Below, in pieces: positions 9,243-18,377 of a DNA stretch of 64,000 nucleotides. Position 1 is the first letter of the stretch. Every line of letters starts with the position of its first letter. The notes under the pieces were generated by a model. It searched no databases. It was not told where the DNA came from and saw nothing but the letters and a program-made list of their open reading frames with translations. This stretch comes from Catenovulum adriaticum (GTDB lineage Bacteria; Pseudomonadota; Gammaproteobacteria; Enterobacterales; Alteromonadaceae). The stretch is from contig NZ_CP109965.1 of the NCBI RefSeq assembly GCF_026725475.1, positions 1,302,001 to 1,366,000 of the forward strand, in the 5' to 3' direction. A program made the translations under genes and the position numbers.

Positions 9243-9551
9243 ATGAAAAAATTGTCAAAAGTACAACTTAAACAACAAGCGGCTGTGATGTCGGCTGTTA
9301 CAAAATTAGAAGAAAAAGCACTTGCTGAGCTAGCAGGTGTAAAGCAGTGCTGGTTTGATATGGATTACGATGCTTTTCCTGGGTCTTTATTAGTGAGAGT
9401 TCAATTTATTGATGAAGCCGATATACAAACAGCAGAGCCGCAGCTATTAATGTGGCGAAAACGATTAGCTGGCTTATTACTTAAAAAAGGAATTTTGGTT
9501 AAAGATATGCGGCGGCATTTAGTTTTTACGCTACAAGACCCTGATGATTGA
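9243..9551 (+). CDS. Conserved-looking small protein, unknown function
   Basis: A 102-residue soluble protein that I cannot assign. It starts at ATG 9243 with a basic, helical N-terminus (KKLSKVQLKQQ), then an alternating strand pattern (CWFDMDYDAFPGSLLVRVQF), a helix with MWRKRLAGLLLKKG, and a final strand RRHLVFTL. The mixed alpha/beta pattern and codon use like that of its neighbours suggest a real gene. No signal peptide or membrane segment. It is monocistronic, with intergenic DNA on both sides. Confidence 0.55.
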   Translation: MKKLSKVQLKQQAAVMSAVTKLEEKALAELAGVKQCWFDMDYDAFPGSLLVRVQFIDEADIQTAEPQLLMWRKRLAGLLLKKGILVKDMRRHLVFTLQDPDD

Positions 9552-9714
9552 GCGCACTTAAAACAAATTAAAATTTAATTTATGAGCGGTTTGTGCGTAA
9601 TAACGCAATTTTTCTTTAAAACTAAATAACTGAGTCTAGATTGTGTTAATTATACAGGTTAAAGCGTTGACCGTAAAAGTCTGTAACGCGCAAGTTTAGG
9701 AGATAAGATTAACT

Positions 9715-10110
9715 TTGCAGTGGATTAAACTAGTTAAACCCGTATTGATATTTGTTTATTTTGGTATGTTAGCGGCTTGCTCAACAGTGCCTATGCAATC
9801 AAAATCTGACGCCGTTGGGTATACTGAATCGGGCGGTGCTTCGTATTATGCGGCTAAATATCACGGCCGACAAACCGCTAGCGGTGAAACTTTTAATCAA
9901 AATCATTTAATGGCGGCACACAAAATATTGCCTTTTGGATCTCGAGTTAAAGTTACAAATCTTGCAAATAATCAATCGGTGACGGTTAAAATTAACGACA
10001 GAGGCCCCTTTGTCTCTGGCCGTGTAATTGATTTATCTCGTGCTGCTTTTTCAAAAATAGCAAATCTAAACCAAGGGGTTGTTCAAGTAACCATTCAAGT
10101 TGTTGATTAA
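9715..10110 (+). CDS. RlpA-like septal-ring lipoprotein (DPBB domain)
   Basis: A 131-residue protein with an N-terminal hydrophobic segment ending in a lipobox (MLAACST, predicted lipidated Cys) followed by a double-psi beta-barrel domain: GGASYYAAKYHGRQTASGE, AAHKILPFGSRVKVTN, VKINDRGPFVSGRVIDLS. The conserved His and Asp of RlpA lytic transglycosylases (YHGRxTASGE and NDRGPF) are present. It lacks a SPOR domain, so it is the short RlpA form. The start is TTG 9715, chosen because AGGAGA lies 9 bases upstream. Acts on peptidoglycan at the outer membrane, by family inference. Confidence 0.85.
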   Translation: MQWIKLVKPVLIFVYFGMLAACSTVPMQSKSDAVGYTESGGASYYAAKYHGRQTASGETFNQNHLMAAHKILPFGSRVKVTNLANNQSVTVKINDRGPFVSGRVIDLSRAAFSKIANLNQGVVQVTIQVVD

Positions 10111-10237
10111 GTTGACTGCTTCACTTTAATACGGCTTTGTTGATATATCACTTGTTATTTATAGAGACAATCCTTATGTTAGTAGGCTTACCGTAAAATA
10201 AATAACACATATAAAAGGTTATCAAGGGCTGATTAAC

Positions 10238-11314
10238 ATGGAACCTCAAAAATCGATTAAAAAAAATAATTATAAAGTTTGGGGACTCCCATTTTTAGTT
10301 ATTGTTATTACCATTACTTCGCTTTCATTCGCAAAAGATTTTTTATTACCCGTTATCTTAGCTTTTTTATTGAGCTTGGTTTTATCACCTGCAGTTCGCT
10401 TTTTAATAAAAATTAAAATCCCAGTTGTTTTAGCGAGTTTAATAATGCTAATGGTGAGCTGCGCCATTTTTGTCGGCGCTTTATGGCTGGTGACGCCGGG
10501 GGTCGCTCAGTGGATGTCGGCTGCGCCTGAAAAAATAGAGCAACGCTTAAGCACAGATAAAGAAATTAAAAGTACAATAGATAAACTGCAAGAAACCTCT
10601 AAAAAAGTAAATGACGCAGTTGAAAAAATTGCCATTGAAGATAAACCAGCCAGTCAAACTAAGGTTGTAATTGAGCAAACTTCTTGGTCGTCAGATATTT
10701 TAAATGCGTTACAGTTGGGGCTCAGTCGAACTTTGCTCATTTTTGCCCTCACTATGTTTTTATTAACGAGTGGTCATGAGCTAATTTTAAATTTAATCCA
10801 TTTATCTAGCCAACCCAAAAAACGAAAGCGGCTTATTCGGCTATTTCAGCGTTTAAGGCGAGAGGTTGGGCAATATTTGGGCGCCGCATTTTTAGTTAAT
10901 TTAGCATTAGGTTGTATTACCAGTACGGTATTTTGGTATTTAGAAGTGCCACTTGCTTGGACTTGGTTGGTATTAATTACCTTTTTACGTTTTATTCCTT
11001 ATGTCGGTATTAGTTTAATCGCGATATTATTACTGTTAGTTTCAATGACTCACTTCCAGAGTTTACAGGAAACCCTAATGCCGCTAGGTATTTTTATGGG
11101 GTTGTCGACTATTTTTGGCTTTTTTGTTGATCCAATGGTGCACAGCGTTCGTTTAAAAGTGAACCCAGTTGTTGTTTTTGTTTCGGTTATTTTTTGGGGC
11201 TGGTTATGGGGCGCTGCAGGGGCAATCTTGGCTGTGCCTTTGCTAACCGTTGCATTGGTTACTGCTGATTGTATGAATTGGGATAAAGTCACTCGAATTG
11301 TCACTCGTGCTTAA
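10238..11314 (+). CDS. AI-2E family transporter
   Basis: A 358-residue inner-membrane protein with the AI-2E (PF01594, YhhT/PerM-like) topology: two to three N-terminal helices, a charged soluble region at about 95-145, then five C-terminal helices including the family motif LITFLRFIPYVG and GFFVDPMVHSVRLKVNPVVVF. The family exports diverse solutes (autoinducer-2 in TqsA, Na+ or H+ in others), so the substrate is unknown. Start ATG 10238. It is followed after 34 bases by the amidoligase gene on the same strand and could be transcribed with it. Confidence 0.85.
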   Translation: MEPQKSIKKNNYKVWGLPFLVIVITITSLSFAKDFLLPVILAFLLSLVLSPAVRFLIKIKIPVVLASLIMLMVSCAIFVGALWLVTPGVAQWMSAAPEKIEQRLSTDKEIKSTIDKLQETSKKVNDAVEKIAIEDKPASQTKVVIEQTSWSSDILNALQLGLSRTLLIFALTMFLLTSGHELILNLIHLSSQPKKRKRLIRLFQRLRREVGQYLGAAFLVNLALGCITSTVFWYLEVPLAWTWLVLITFLRFIPYVGISLIAILLLLVSMTHFQSLQETLMPLGIFMGLSTIFGFFVDPMVHSVRLKVNPVVVFVSVIFWGWLWGAAGAILAVPLLTVALVTADCMNWDKVTRIVTRA

Positions 11315-11348
11315 CTTAATGTTATTTTAAGTTTGTATTTTTAAGGAG

Positions 11349-12356
11349 ATGTATATGGTGAATAATTCGGTAAAATTTGTTTTGCCTCAGCAGTTAAATA
11401 AAGCTGATGGTTCACCTCGGCGAGTGGGCTATGAGTTAGAGTTTGCCGGTTTAGAGTTAGATAAAGTGGTTAATATTTTAGCCAAGCAACTAGATGCAAA
11501 GATTGAGGCTAAGTCGCAAGCTGAAAGCATTGTGTTTAGTGAATCTTTAGGTAAATTCAAGGTCGAGCTAGATTGGCAATACGCCAAAGAAACCGCCGCT
11601 GAGCGAGCGCAAGAATTAGGTAAAGATAAAAACGATGATAAATTAACACATTGGTTAACTAAAATTGCGAGCCAAATTGTGCCAGTTGAGATCGTTTGTC
11701 CGCCAATCGCAATTGAAGATTTACATAAACTTGAACCCGCTATTAATCAATTAACATCGGCTGGCGCGTTAGGGACTGATGAATCTATTCTTTACGCTTT
11801 TGGGGTTCATATTAATCCCGAGTTACCTGATTTAACACCAGGCGTTATCGCCAATTATTTAAAAGCTTACTCAATTTGCCAAGACTGGTTAATTAAAACG
11901 CATCAGGTTGATCCAGTAAGGCGAGTTACGCCTTATATTAATCCGTTTCCAGACCAGTATATAAAAGTTGTGTTGTCTTATGACGATAAGGTCACCATTA
12001 GTCAGTTGATAGACGATTATCTTGAGCACAACCCAACTCGTAACCGAGCATTAGATGTATTGCCACTGTTTAAATTTTTAGATGAGAACAAAGTACTCGC
12101 TAAAATAGGGGATGATCGAGTTAACGCAAGACCGACTTTTCATTATCGCTTACCTAATTGTGAAATTGATCAAAAAACATGGTCATTGGCTCAAAGTTGG
12201 AATATTTGGAGTGTGGTTGAGTCGCTAGCAAACCGACAAAATTTACTCACCGAATTATCGCAACAATGGTTTGAACATTATTCAATTATTCAATTTAAAA
12301 AGGCACCATGGCACAAAACACTCGATCAACTTTATCAAAACCTATTATCGGCGTAA
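11349..12356 (+). CDS. Amidoligase family protein (putative amide-bond-forming enzyme)
   Basis: A 335-residue protein matching the putative amidoligase family (PF12224), a glutamine-synthetase/GCS-like fold. Seen: the opening RRVGYELEFAG strand with catalytic-site glutamates, KVELDWQYA, VPVEIVCPPI and FGVHINPEL, the carboxylate- and His-bearing strands of this fold. Comparative genomics by others has proposed that these enzymes ligate amino groups to carboxylates in novel metabolites or peptide tags. AAGGAG precedes the start region (ATG 11352 or 11349). It overlaps the next gene, a glutamine-amidotransferase-fold protein, by 49 bases, implying coupled function. Confidence 0.82.
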   Translation: MYMVNNSVKFVLPQQLNKADGSPRRVGYELEFAGLELDKVVNILAKQLDAKIEAKSQAESIVFSESLGKFKVELDWQYAKETAAERAQELGKDKNDDKLTHWLTKIASQIVPVEIVCPPIAIEDLHKLEPAINQLTSAGALGTDESILYAFGVHINPELPDLTPGVIANYLKAYSICQDWLIKTHQVDPVRRVTPYINPFPDQYIKVVLSYDDKVTISQLIDDYLEHNPTRNRALDVLPLFKFLDENKVLAKIGDDRVNARPTFHYRLPNCEIDQKTWSLAQSWNIWSVVESLANRQNLLTELSQQWFEHYSIIQFKKAPWHKTLDQLYQNLLSA

Positions 12357-13030
12357 CAGGTAATAATAAAAGTTTTTCACCATCTTGGATTTGTATTCGT
12401 TTAGCCATTTTTTTAGCTGGTGGTAAGGCTAAGCGAATCAGCACGGATCATTTAGTTAATTCGGCGCAGTTGCAAGGGTTGGTGATTAGTGGCGGCGATG
12501 ATATTCACCCCGAGCTGTATGGTGAACCAATCGATCCTAATTTATATTATGATACAGCGCGTGATAAATTAGAAATTAGCTATATTGAATATGCTTTTGC
12601 TAATAACATTCCTATGCTCGGCATTTGTCGAGGCTACCAATTGATTAATGTAGTTGCGGGTGGGAGTTTGTACGCAGATATCAGCAAAATGCGTAAAAAA
12701 ACGTCTAATAAAAATCAATTATTACCGGTTAAAACGGTTGATATTCAAGCTGATTCATTGCTTTTTACTTGTTTGGGCAATAAAAACCATTGCAAAGTGA
12801 ATAGTTTACATCACCAGGCTATTAAACAATTGGGCGCTAATTTAAAAGCCGTTGCCACCGATAAAGATGGTTTCATTCAAGCTATTGAAAGCAATCAAAG
12901 TTTAGCTAAACTTAACCATCAAAATGTAAGCCAAGTTATGGGTGTGCAGTGGCACCCTGAATATTTATGGTATTTAAAATCTCAACGAGGGTTATTTAAA
13001 CGTTTAGTGAACCAAGCTAAGCAAAAATAG
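12308..13030 (+). CDS. Gamma-glutamyl-gamma-aminobutyrate hydrolase-like class I GATase (peptidase C26)
   Basis: A 240-residue class I glutamine-amidotransferase-fold hydrolase. Catalytic triad signatures are intact: LGICRGYQLINV (nucleophile Cys), NSLHHQAI, and GVQWHPEYL (His-Pro-Glu). GDDIHPELYGE is typical of PuuD-like gamma-glutamyl hydrolases. The start at ATG 12308 lies 49 bases inside the amidoligase gene. The pair is known to recur in bacterial genomes and is thought to make and break, or channel ammonia into, an unknown amide. The substrate cannot be read from the sequence. Confidence 0.87.
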   Translation: MAQNTRSTLSKPIIGVTGNNKSFSPSWICIRLAIFLAGGKAKRISTDHLVNSAQLQGLVISGGDDIHPELYGEPIDPNLYYDTARDKLEISYIEYAFANNIPMLGICRGYQLINVVAGGSLYADISKMRKKTSNKNQLLPVKTVDIQADSLLFTCLGNKNHCKVNSLHHQAIKQLGANLKAVATDKDGFIQAIESNQSLAKLNHQNVSQVMGVQWHPEYLWYLKSQRGLFKRLVNQAKQK

Positions 13031-13080
13031 CTGACTTGAAAAAGCCTAATTGGCCGACTTATCGCATTTAACGGAGGCTT

Positions 13081-13518
13081 ATGCTTTCTTACTTTATATT
13101 ATTTTCGTCATCTTTTTTAGCAGCAACGATACTGCCATTTTACTCTGAATTTGTGTTATTTGCTTTATTAAAACAAGGTGAGCCCGCGTGGTTATTGCTG
13201 CTATTAGCAACAGCGGGTAATACATTAGGCTCAGTTGTAAATTGGTATATTGGTTTATATATACTCAAATTTAAAGATAAACGCTGGTTTTATTTTAAAG
13301 ACCGGCAAATAGAAAGGGCACAAATTTGGTTTCAGCGTTATGGTGTTTGGAGTTTATTATTTGCGTGGTTGCCTTTAGGGGGCGATGTGTTAACTTTAAT
13401 CGCTGGGGTAATGAGAGTTAAATTTTTTACTTTTATCGCGCTAGTTGGTGTCGGTAAATTTTTACGCTATGTAGCTGTTTTATATGCTACTCAATTGAGT
13501 TTAAATTACTTAAGTTAA
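13081..13518 (+). CDS. DedA/SNARE-associated family membrane protein (YqaA-like)
   Basis: A 145-residue inner-membrane protein with the short YqaA-like DedA (PF09335) pattern: AATILPFYSEFVLFALL, TAGNTLGSVVNWYIG, WFQRYGVWSLLFAWLPLGGDVLTLIAGVMR, and a C-terminal helix starting LVGVGKFLRY. DedA proteins are lipid scramblases or flippases (undecaprenyl phosphate carriers among them); the role of YqaA forms is not established. GGAGG sits just before ATG 13081. It follows the amidotransferase by 50 bases and probably belongs to the same transcription unit. Confidence 0.82.
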   Translation: MLSYFILFSSSFLAATILPFYSEFVLFALLKQGEPAWLLLLLATAGNTLGSVVNWYIGLYILKFKDKRWFYFKDRQIERAQIWFQRYGVWSLLFAWLPLGGDVLTLIAGVMRVKFFTFIALVGVGKFLRYVAVLYATQLSLNYLS

Positions 13519-13565
13519 TTTTGCTACTACACTTATTTGAATTAATTAAGGGCTATAGGTAATGA

Positions 13566-15968
13566 ATGATCTTCTTATACAAAACAAGATTTTGGCTCAC
13601 GTTTAATGCTTTCATTAAAAAGCGATACGATATTAATTTAAGTCACTTTGGCATTGCTTTATGTGCGCTATTTAACTCGCCTTTGGCTTTTGGCGCTGAA
13701 ACTGTAACCTTGAATTTAAAGTGGAAACATCAATTTCAATTTGCCGGCTACTATATGGCAAAAGAAAAAGGATTTTATCAAGCCGAAGGTTTCAATGTTA
13801 TTATTAAAGAGCGAGACGCTACACAAAACATATTTAAACCTGTTTTAGATAAAACCGCTGAATTTGGGGTGGCTGATTCTTCGATTGTTTTGCAGTATTT
13901 ACAAGGACAGCCGTTTGTTATTTTAGCGGCAATATTTCAACACAGCCCACTCGTTTTATTAACTCGAAATGAAGATAATATTTATAGTCCTTATGAGTTG
14001 ATTGGCAAAAATGTAATGTATCAGCGAGGGGTCGATGATGCCTCTCTTCATGCTATGTTTACAACGCTTGGTATTAAAAATAATCAATACAATTTAATCC
14101 CCCAAAACTTTGATCCGTTAGCTTTAAATAATCCGGATCTGGATGCAATGTCTGCTTATATAACGAATCAGCCTTATTTATATGAGCAAACAAATATGTC
14201 AATTAGAATCATGGAACCAAGCAATTATGGCATCGATTTTTATGGAGACCTTTTATATACGCACAGTGATTACGTAAAGGAAAATCCTGAACGCGCCGCA
14301 GCTTTTAAACGCGCGAGTATATTAGGTTGGCAATACGCATTAGCCCATATTGATGAAACTGTCGAGTTGATTGTCCAGCGTTACAATTCAAGTAAAAGCG
14401 CAGAACATTTGCACTATGAAGCTGAGCGCAGTTTGTCGATGATAGCGTCAGATTTTGTCCCCATTGGTACATTGCATCAACAAAGGTTTGAAAAAATAGT
14501 TCAAATATATGAAAAGCTAGGCATGGTTGAGACAGCTATTAGCCTAGATCGCTTAACTTTGCCTTCTTATCTTGAAACCGATAAACGTGACGCGGCAATG
14601 CAACTCAAGGTTGCGTCCATTACCATTATGTTTTTTTTATTAGCCCTTATGTTGCTTTATATTTTTAATCGGCGTTTAAAACAAGCGGTTATCTTAAAAA
14701 CACAGCAATTAGAAAATTTAAACAAAAGGTTGCAGCAACAGGTAATGGTAGTTGAAGAATCGAACAAATCTTTGTTGCAGGCTAAAGAAATGGCTGAATC
14801 TGCAAACAAAGCTAAATCGAGTTTTTTATCTAACATGAGTCATGAAATTCGTACGCCTTTAAATGCGGTAATCGGCTTTACTCAACTCGCGACGTTAACA
14901 TCTGATCCCAAAAAAATTATTGATTATCTACGCCAAATTAAAGTATCAGCTAATCATTTACTGGCTTTAATAAATGATATTTTAGATTTATCAAAAATTG
15001 AGTCTAATGCGATCCAACTCGAGTCTTTGCACTTTTCATTGCAAAGTTCAGTAGAAAAAGTTATTCAAATTTGTGCATTAAAAGCAAATGATAAACATAT
15101 AGAGCTTAAGTTCATCATTGAGCAGGATGTGAAAGATCATTTAATTGGCGATGCATTAAGGTTTGAGCAGGTGTTAATTAATTTACTGTCAAACGCGATT
15201 AAATTTACCGAGCAAGGCGCTGTTAAGTTAATTATAAAAAATAAAACCATTGAAAAGCAAAGCCAGCAAAACATAACTCGCTTGGTAATTGAGGTGATTG
15301 ATAGCGGAATTGGAATGAGCCAAGAGCAGCTAGATTTAATTTTTAAACCATTTGTTCAAGCCGATAATTCGACGACTCGCCTTTATGGTGGTTCGGGCTT
15401 AGGTTTAGTTATCTCAGAACAAATTATTCGTTTAATGAATGGCGATATTTGGGTAACGAGCGAAGTTGGCGTCGGCTCTAATTTTACCTTTGAAGTTGAG
15501 CTTGGTTATTCTGAACAAGCTATTGTACAAACTAATGAAGTTACGCTTACTCGTACGACAAAAAATGAAATACAACCTTTGGCATACCAACATCAAACTG
15601 TGCTGTTAGTTGAAGATAATGAAATTAATCAAATAATAGCACAAAGCATGCTTGAGCAATTAGGTCTGTCAGTGGATCTTGCTCATAATGGCGAACAGGC
15701 GGTAAACCTATGTAAGCAGAATGACTATAGGCTTATCTTTATGGATGTACAAATGCCAGTTATGGATGGGCTGAGTGCAACTCAAGCGATTAGAGCGTTT
15801 AATTCAAGGGTTTGTATTATTGGAATGTCGGCCAATGCCAGTTCTGAAGACATTAGCCAAGGTAAACAGGCTGGTATGAATAATTATATTACCAAACCCA
15901 TTGAGTTTGAAAAGCTCACCAGTGTGCTGAACTTATATTTAAGCTCGACTGCATCCACCATCGCCTAA
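13566..15968 (+). CDS. Hybrid histidine kinase with fused NMT1/THI5-like solute-binding sensor
   Basis: An 800-residue sensor. After a signal sequence or first membrane segment (ends near residue 43) comes a periplasmic solute-binding domain of the NMT1/THI5-like type (LNLKWKHQFQFAGYYMAKEKG, FGVADSSIVLQYL, LIGKNVMYQRGVDD), a membrane helix near 350-370 (MFFLLALMLLYIF), a coiled coil, the dimerisation domain with SNMSHEIRTP (His426), an ATPase domain (NLLSNAIKFTEQG, DSGIGM, GGSGLGLVIS), and a receiver with Asp727 (MDVQMPVMDG). No HPt domain, so a separate phosphotransfer protein is expected. The ligand may be a pyrimidine-like or other small organic molecule; this is only family inference. Confidence 0.88.
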   Translation: MIFLYKTRFWLTFNAFIKKRYDINLSHFGIALCALFNSPLAFGAETVTLNLKWKHQFQFAGYYMAKEKGFYQAEGFNVIIKERDATQNIFKPVLDKTAEFGVADSSIVLQYLQGQPFVILAAIFQHSPLVLLTRNEDNIYSPYELIGKNVMYQRGVDDASLHAMFTTLGIKNNQYNLIPQNFDPLALNNPDLDAMSAYITNQPYLYEQTNMSIRIMEPSNYGIDFYGDLLYTHSDYVKENPERAAAFKRASILGWQYALAHIDETVELIVQRYNSSKSAEHLHYEAERSLSMIASDFVPIGTLHQQRFEKIVQIYEKLGMVETAISLDRLTLPSYLETDKRDAAMQLKVASITIMFFLLALMLLYIFNRRLKQAVILKTQQLENLNKRLQQQVMVVEESNKSLLQAKEMAESANKAKSSFLSNMSHEIRTPLNAVIGFTQLATLTSDPKKIIDYLRQIKVSANHLLALINDILDLSKIESNAIQLESLHFSLQSSVEKVIQICALKANDKHIELKFIIEQDVKDHLIGDALRFEQVLINLLSNAIKFTEQGAVKLIIKNKTIEKQSQQNITRLVIEVIDSGIGMSQEQLDLIFKPFVQADNSTTRLYGGSGLGLVISEQIIRLMNGDIWVTSEVGVGSNFTFEVELGYSEQAIVQTNEVTLTRTTKNEIQPLAYQHQTVLLVEDNEINQIIAQSMLEQLGLSVDLAHNGEQAVNLCKQNDYRLIFMDVQMPVMDGLSATQAIRAFNSRVCIIGMSANASSEDISQGKQAGMNNYITKPIEFEKLTSVLNLYLSSTASTIA

Positions 15969-16027
15969 GTTTTATATGTGTAAACAGGTACAACAAATTG
16001 CGTGCGTTTTTTAGGCTTATGGCGTGT

Positions 16028-16456
16028 TTATTCAACTCTAATCAAACGCACGTCAAAATGAAGTAGGGCGTTTGGGCCAATTTTACCGCGGTTCCCTTTT
16101 TTACCCCAAGCCAGTTCGGCAGGAATAACAAACTCATAACGGGCGCCAATTGGCATTAATAATATACCTTCGCGTAAGCCCTCTATTGCTTCATTTAGGG
16201 CAAAGGTTTCAGGTAAACCTGCTTTATAGCTATCGGCAATAACACTGCCATCTGCTAGTAATATGCGTTGATTTATCACCACTGTATCACTTAGCTGCGG
16301 ATAGGTTTTTTGCTCTGCTTGCTCAATTATTTTGTACATTAAACCTGACTCGGTTGTAATGCTGTCAGGGTGCTGACTAAATTTAGTTAAAAATGCTTCA
16401 CTATTTTTTTTGTTAAGGCCTGCTGAACCTTTTGACTTTACAGATTTTTTCGCCAC
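16028..16456 (-). CDS. FKBP-type peptidyl-prolyl cis-trans isomerase
   Basis: A 142-residue protein with a C-terminal FKBP domain: ESGLMYKIIEQ, DTVVINQRILLADGSVIADSY, LNEAIEGLREGILLMPIGARYEFVIPAELAWGKKGNRGKIGPNALLHFDVRLIRVE in pieces; the last segment carries the AYG-like loop (here AWG) and IGPNALLHF. No signal peptide is visible; the N-terminus is Lys/Ser-rich, so it is likely cytoplasmic, unlike periplasmic FkpA. It speeds proline isomerisation during folding. It lies 27 bases downstream of the SDR gene on the same strand and may be co-transcribed. Confidence 0.88.
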   Translation of the reverse strand: MAKKSVKSKGSAGLNKKNSEAFLTKFSQHPDSITTESGLMYKIIEQAEQKTYPQLSDTVVINQRILLADGSVIADSYKAGLPETFALNEAIEGLREGILLMPIGARYEFVIPAELAWGKKGNRGKIGPNALLHFDVRLIRVE

Positions 16457-16483
16457 GATTTTGCTTTAACCTTTTAATATAAA

Positions 16484-17311
16484 TTATGATTTTTTTAAAA
16501 TTTTATCGAGCCAAGCGGTAGGTAAAATCCGCTTTAATGTACCCATTACGTAAGTTGGAACGGTGACATAATATCTGGCTTTAGGTCGGTTGGATTCAAG
16601 TGCATGAATTAACTTTTTATAAACTGCATCCGGACCTAAGGTAAATTTAACAGCTGGTCCTTCTGTTTTTAAACGCTCAACCATTTTTTGATAAGTTTGC
16701 TTGAATCGACTCTGTTCCGGTTGAATATTTTGCTCAAATTGAGTTAATGCATTGGCTCTAAAATTCGATAAAATCGGACCGGGTTCGATTAAACTTATTT
16801 TTATATTGGTATCGGCTAGCTCCAGTCTTAGCGTATCCGTTAACCCTTCGATTGCAAATTTTGATGCATTATAAGGTCCGCGAAAGCGCATCGCAACTAA
16901 ACCTAATACCGAGCTATTTTGAATAATTCGACCATTGCCTTGCTTAAGCATTTGTGCAACACACAGTTGCGTTAGTTGGTGCCAGCCAAATACATTGCTT
17001 TCAAACTGTTGGCGTAATAAATTGCGACTAATATCTTCAAGTGCACCGGGCTGGGCATAAGCACCGTTATTAAAAAGCGCATCAATTCGTCCTGACGATT
17101 GTGCCATTGCCCACTTAAAACCTTGTTCCACACTATTTGAATCAGACAAATCAAGGTGCTGGCATAAAATGCCCAAGTTTGTTAATTTGCTTATATCTTT
17201 TGGGTTTCTAACCGTTGCTAATACAAGGTAACCCGCTTTGTGTAGCTCATGCGCGCAATAGTATCCAATACCCGACGAACAACCTGTTATTAAAATAGTT
17301 TGTTGATGCAT
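16484..17311 (-). CDS. Short-chain dehydrogenase/reductase (SDR) family oxidoreductase
   Basis: A classical SDR of 275 residues. Cofactor motif TGCSSGIGYYCA at the N-terminus, NNGAYAQPGALED, catalytic Ser (NSSVLGLV) and YNASK with catalytic Tyr-x-x-x-Lys are all present, followed by SLIEPGPILSNF. The long C-terminal part and basic end (ILPTAWLDKILKKS) resemble membrane-associated SDRs such as YbbO-like enzymes acting on fatty aldehydes, but the substrate is unknown. I chose ATG 17311 (MHQQTILITG) because the cofactor motif follows directly; an upstream start would add a non-conserved leader. Confidence 0.88.
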   Translation of the reverse strand: MHQQTILITGCSSGIGYYCAHELHKAGYLVLATVRNPKDISKLTNLGILCQHLDLSDSNSVEQGFKWAMAQSSGRIDALFNNGAYAQPGALEDISRNLLRQQFESNVFGWHQLTQLCVAQMLKQGNGRIIQNSSVLGLVAMRFRGPYNASKFAIEGLTDTLRLELADTNIKISLIEPGPILSNFRANALTQFEQNIQPEQSRFKQTYQKMVERLKTEGPAVKFTLGPDAVYKKLIHALESNRPKARYYVTVPTYVMGTLKRILPTAWLDKILKKS

Positions 17312-17348
17312 AATAACGCCATTTTTATAAATGATTGAGATTAAACAT

Positions 17349-17789
17349 ATGTTATCAGGATTAAAGCAGTTTTTTGAAAAAAATCTGAGCAAACAAAATG
17401 AATCAAAAAAAATGAGTGATGAGCTAGCGATTGCTTGTTTATTAGCTGAAGTTATTTTTGCAGATAATGAATTTGATCAGCAAGAATGGCAAACGCTGTT
17501 AGGGCGTTTAAAGCGTAGTTTGGATTTATCAGACGAAGCGCTCAACGAACTAGCAGACTCAGCAAAAGAGCAAGTTCAACAAGCGAGTGATTTATATCAA
17601 TTTACGAGTGTCGTTAAAGCGCTAGCCTATGAAAAGCGAATCGATTTGTTGCAAGGCTTGTGGCATGTTGCATATGCAGACGGGAAAATTGATCCTCATG
17701 AAGAGCATATTATTCGTCGTATTAGCGAATTAATTGGCTTGACTCATCGCGATTTTATTCAAGCGAAACTGAGTCAAGCTAAAGATTAA
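17349..17789 (+). CDS. TerB-like (tellurite resistance/DjlA N-terminal type) protein
   Basis: A 146-residue all-helical protein with the two acidic metal-binding-like loops of the TerB fold: IACLLAEVIFADNEFDQQEW and LWHVAYADGKIDPHEEHIIRRIS. The family is widespread and its biochemical role is not established; small cytoplasmic members like this one are common in marine gammaproteobacteria. ATG 17349 (MLSGLKQFFEKN) matches typical members; an in-frame ATG at 17331 is possible. It diverges from the SDR gene, with promoters facing away in the short space between them. Confidence 0.8.
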   Translation: MLSGLKQFFEKNLSKQNESKKMSDELAIACLLAEVIFADNEFDQQEWQTLLGRLKRSLDLSDEALNELADSAKEQVQQASDLYQFTSVVKALAYEKRIDLLQGLWHVAYADGKIDPHEEHIIRRISELIGLTHRDFIQAKLSQAKD

Positions 17790-17832
17790 TCAAGTTAAAG
17801 ACTAATGCAGGTAATTGAATAGCGGGTAAAAT

Positions 17833-18267
17833 TTATACGTTTGGTTTTTTACATTGAGCTTGCACGCTTGATCGTTTGTCGTAAGTGTAAATATGCACCC
17901 ATAATTCATGCGTGGCTAATTCATTCCAAAAATCTGTTTGTTGGGCAGCAGGGCAAATCATTTGATTGATATAAGCCTGTTGTTGATCTTCTGACATATC
18001 CAGTTTATTGGGAATTTGAATATACGCATTAATGCTGTTGTTTGTCACTTCAGTTCCTTGAAAACGCCAGTCACCATAGACAAATTTAGCTTGAAATGTT
18101 TGTTTTACATTTTGTACTATCGTTTTGGGAATATCTCCGTTTGAAGCGTTAAGCGCCTGGCTGGTTTGATAAGCGGATGCTTTATTACAGGCTGATAATG
18201 TACCTGCAAGCATGCTAATGACAGCGCTGAATGCAAATAATTTAATTGCTTTTTTTAAATTTAACAT
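17833..18267 (-). CDS. Hypothetical lipoprotein
   Basis: I do not recognise a named family. The 144-residue product (from ATG 18267) starts with a basic n-region, a hydrophobic stretch and a lipobox (GTLSAC, followed by NKAS), so it should be a periplasmic-facing lipoprotein. The mature part is a mixed strand/helix domain with two further Cys residues (MICPAAQ and AQCKKPNV) that could form a disulfide. ATG 18267 is preferred over 18273 because GGAT lies at better spacing. It is separated by about 110 bases from msrQ and may be its own unit. Confidence 0.6.
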   Translation of the reverse strand: MLNLKKAIKLFAFSAVISMLAGTLSACNKASAYQTSQALNASNGDIPKTIVQNVKQTFQAKFVYGDWRFQGTEVTNNSINAYIQIPNKLDMSEDQQQAYINQMICPAAQQTDFWNELATHELWVHIYTYDKRSSVQAQCKKPNV

Positions 18268-18377
18268 AGTCATTTCATCCGATAAGCTAACTAGTTAAGT
18301 TATCGGATTTAAAAACTAAAACTTGAATATTTTTTAATGACTATTTTAGCGCTAGCTTCTAGTATGAGATTTTAGTA

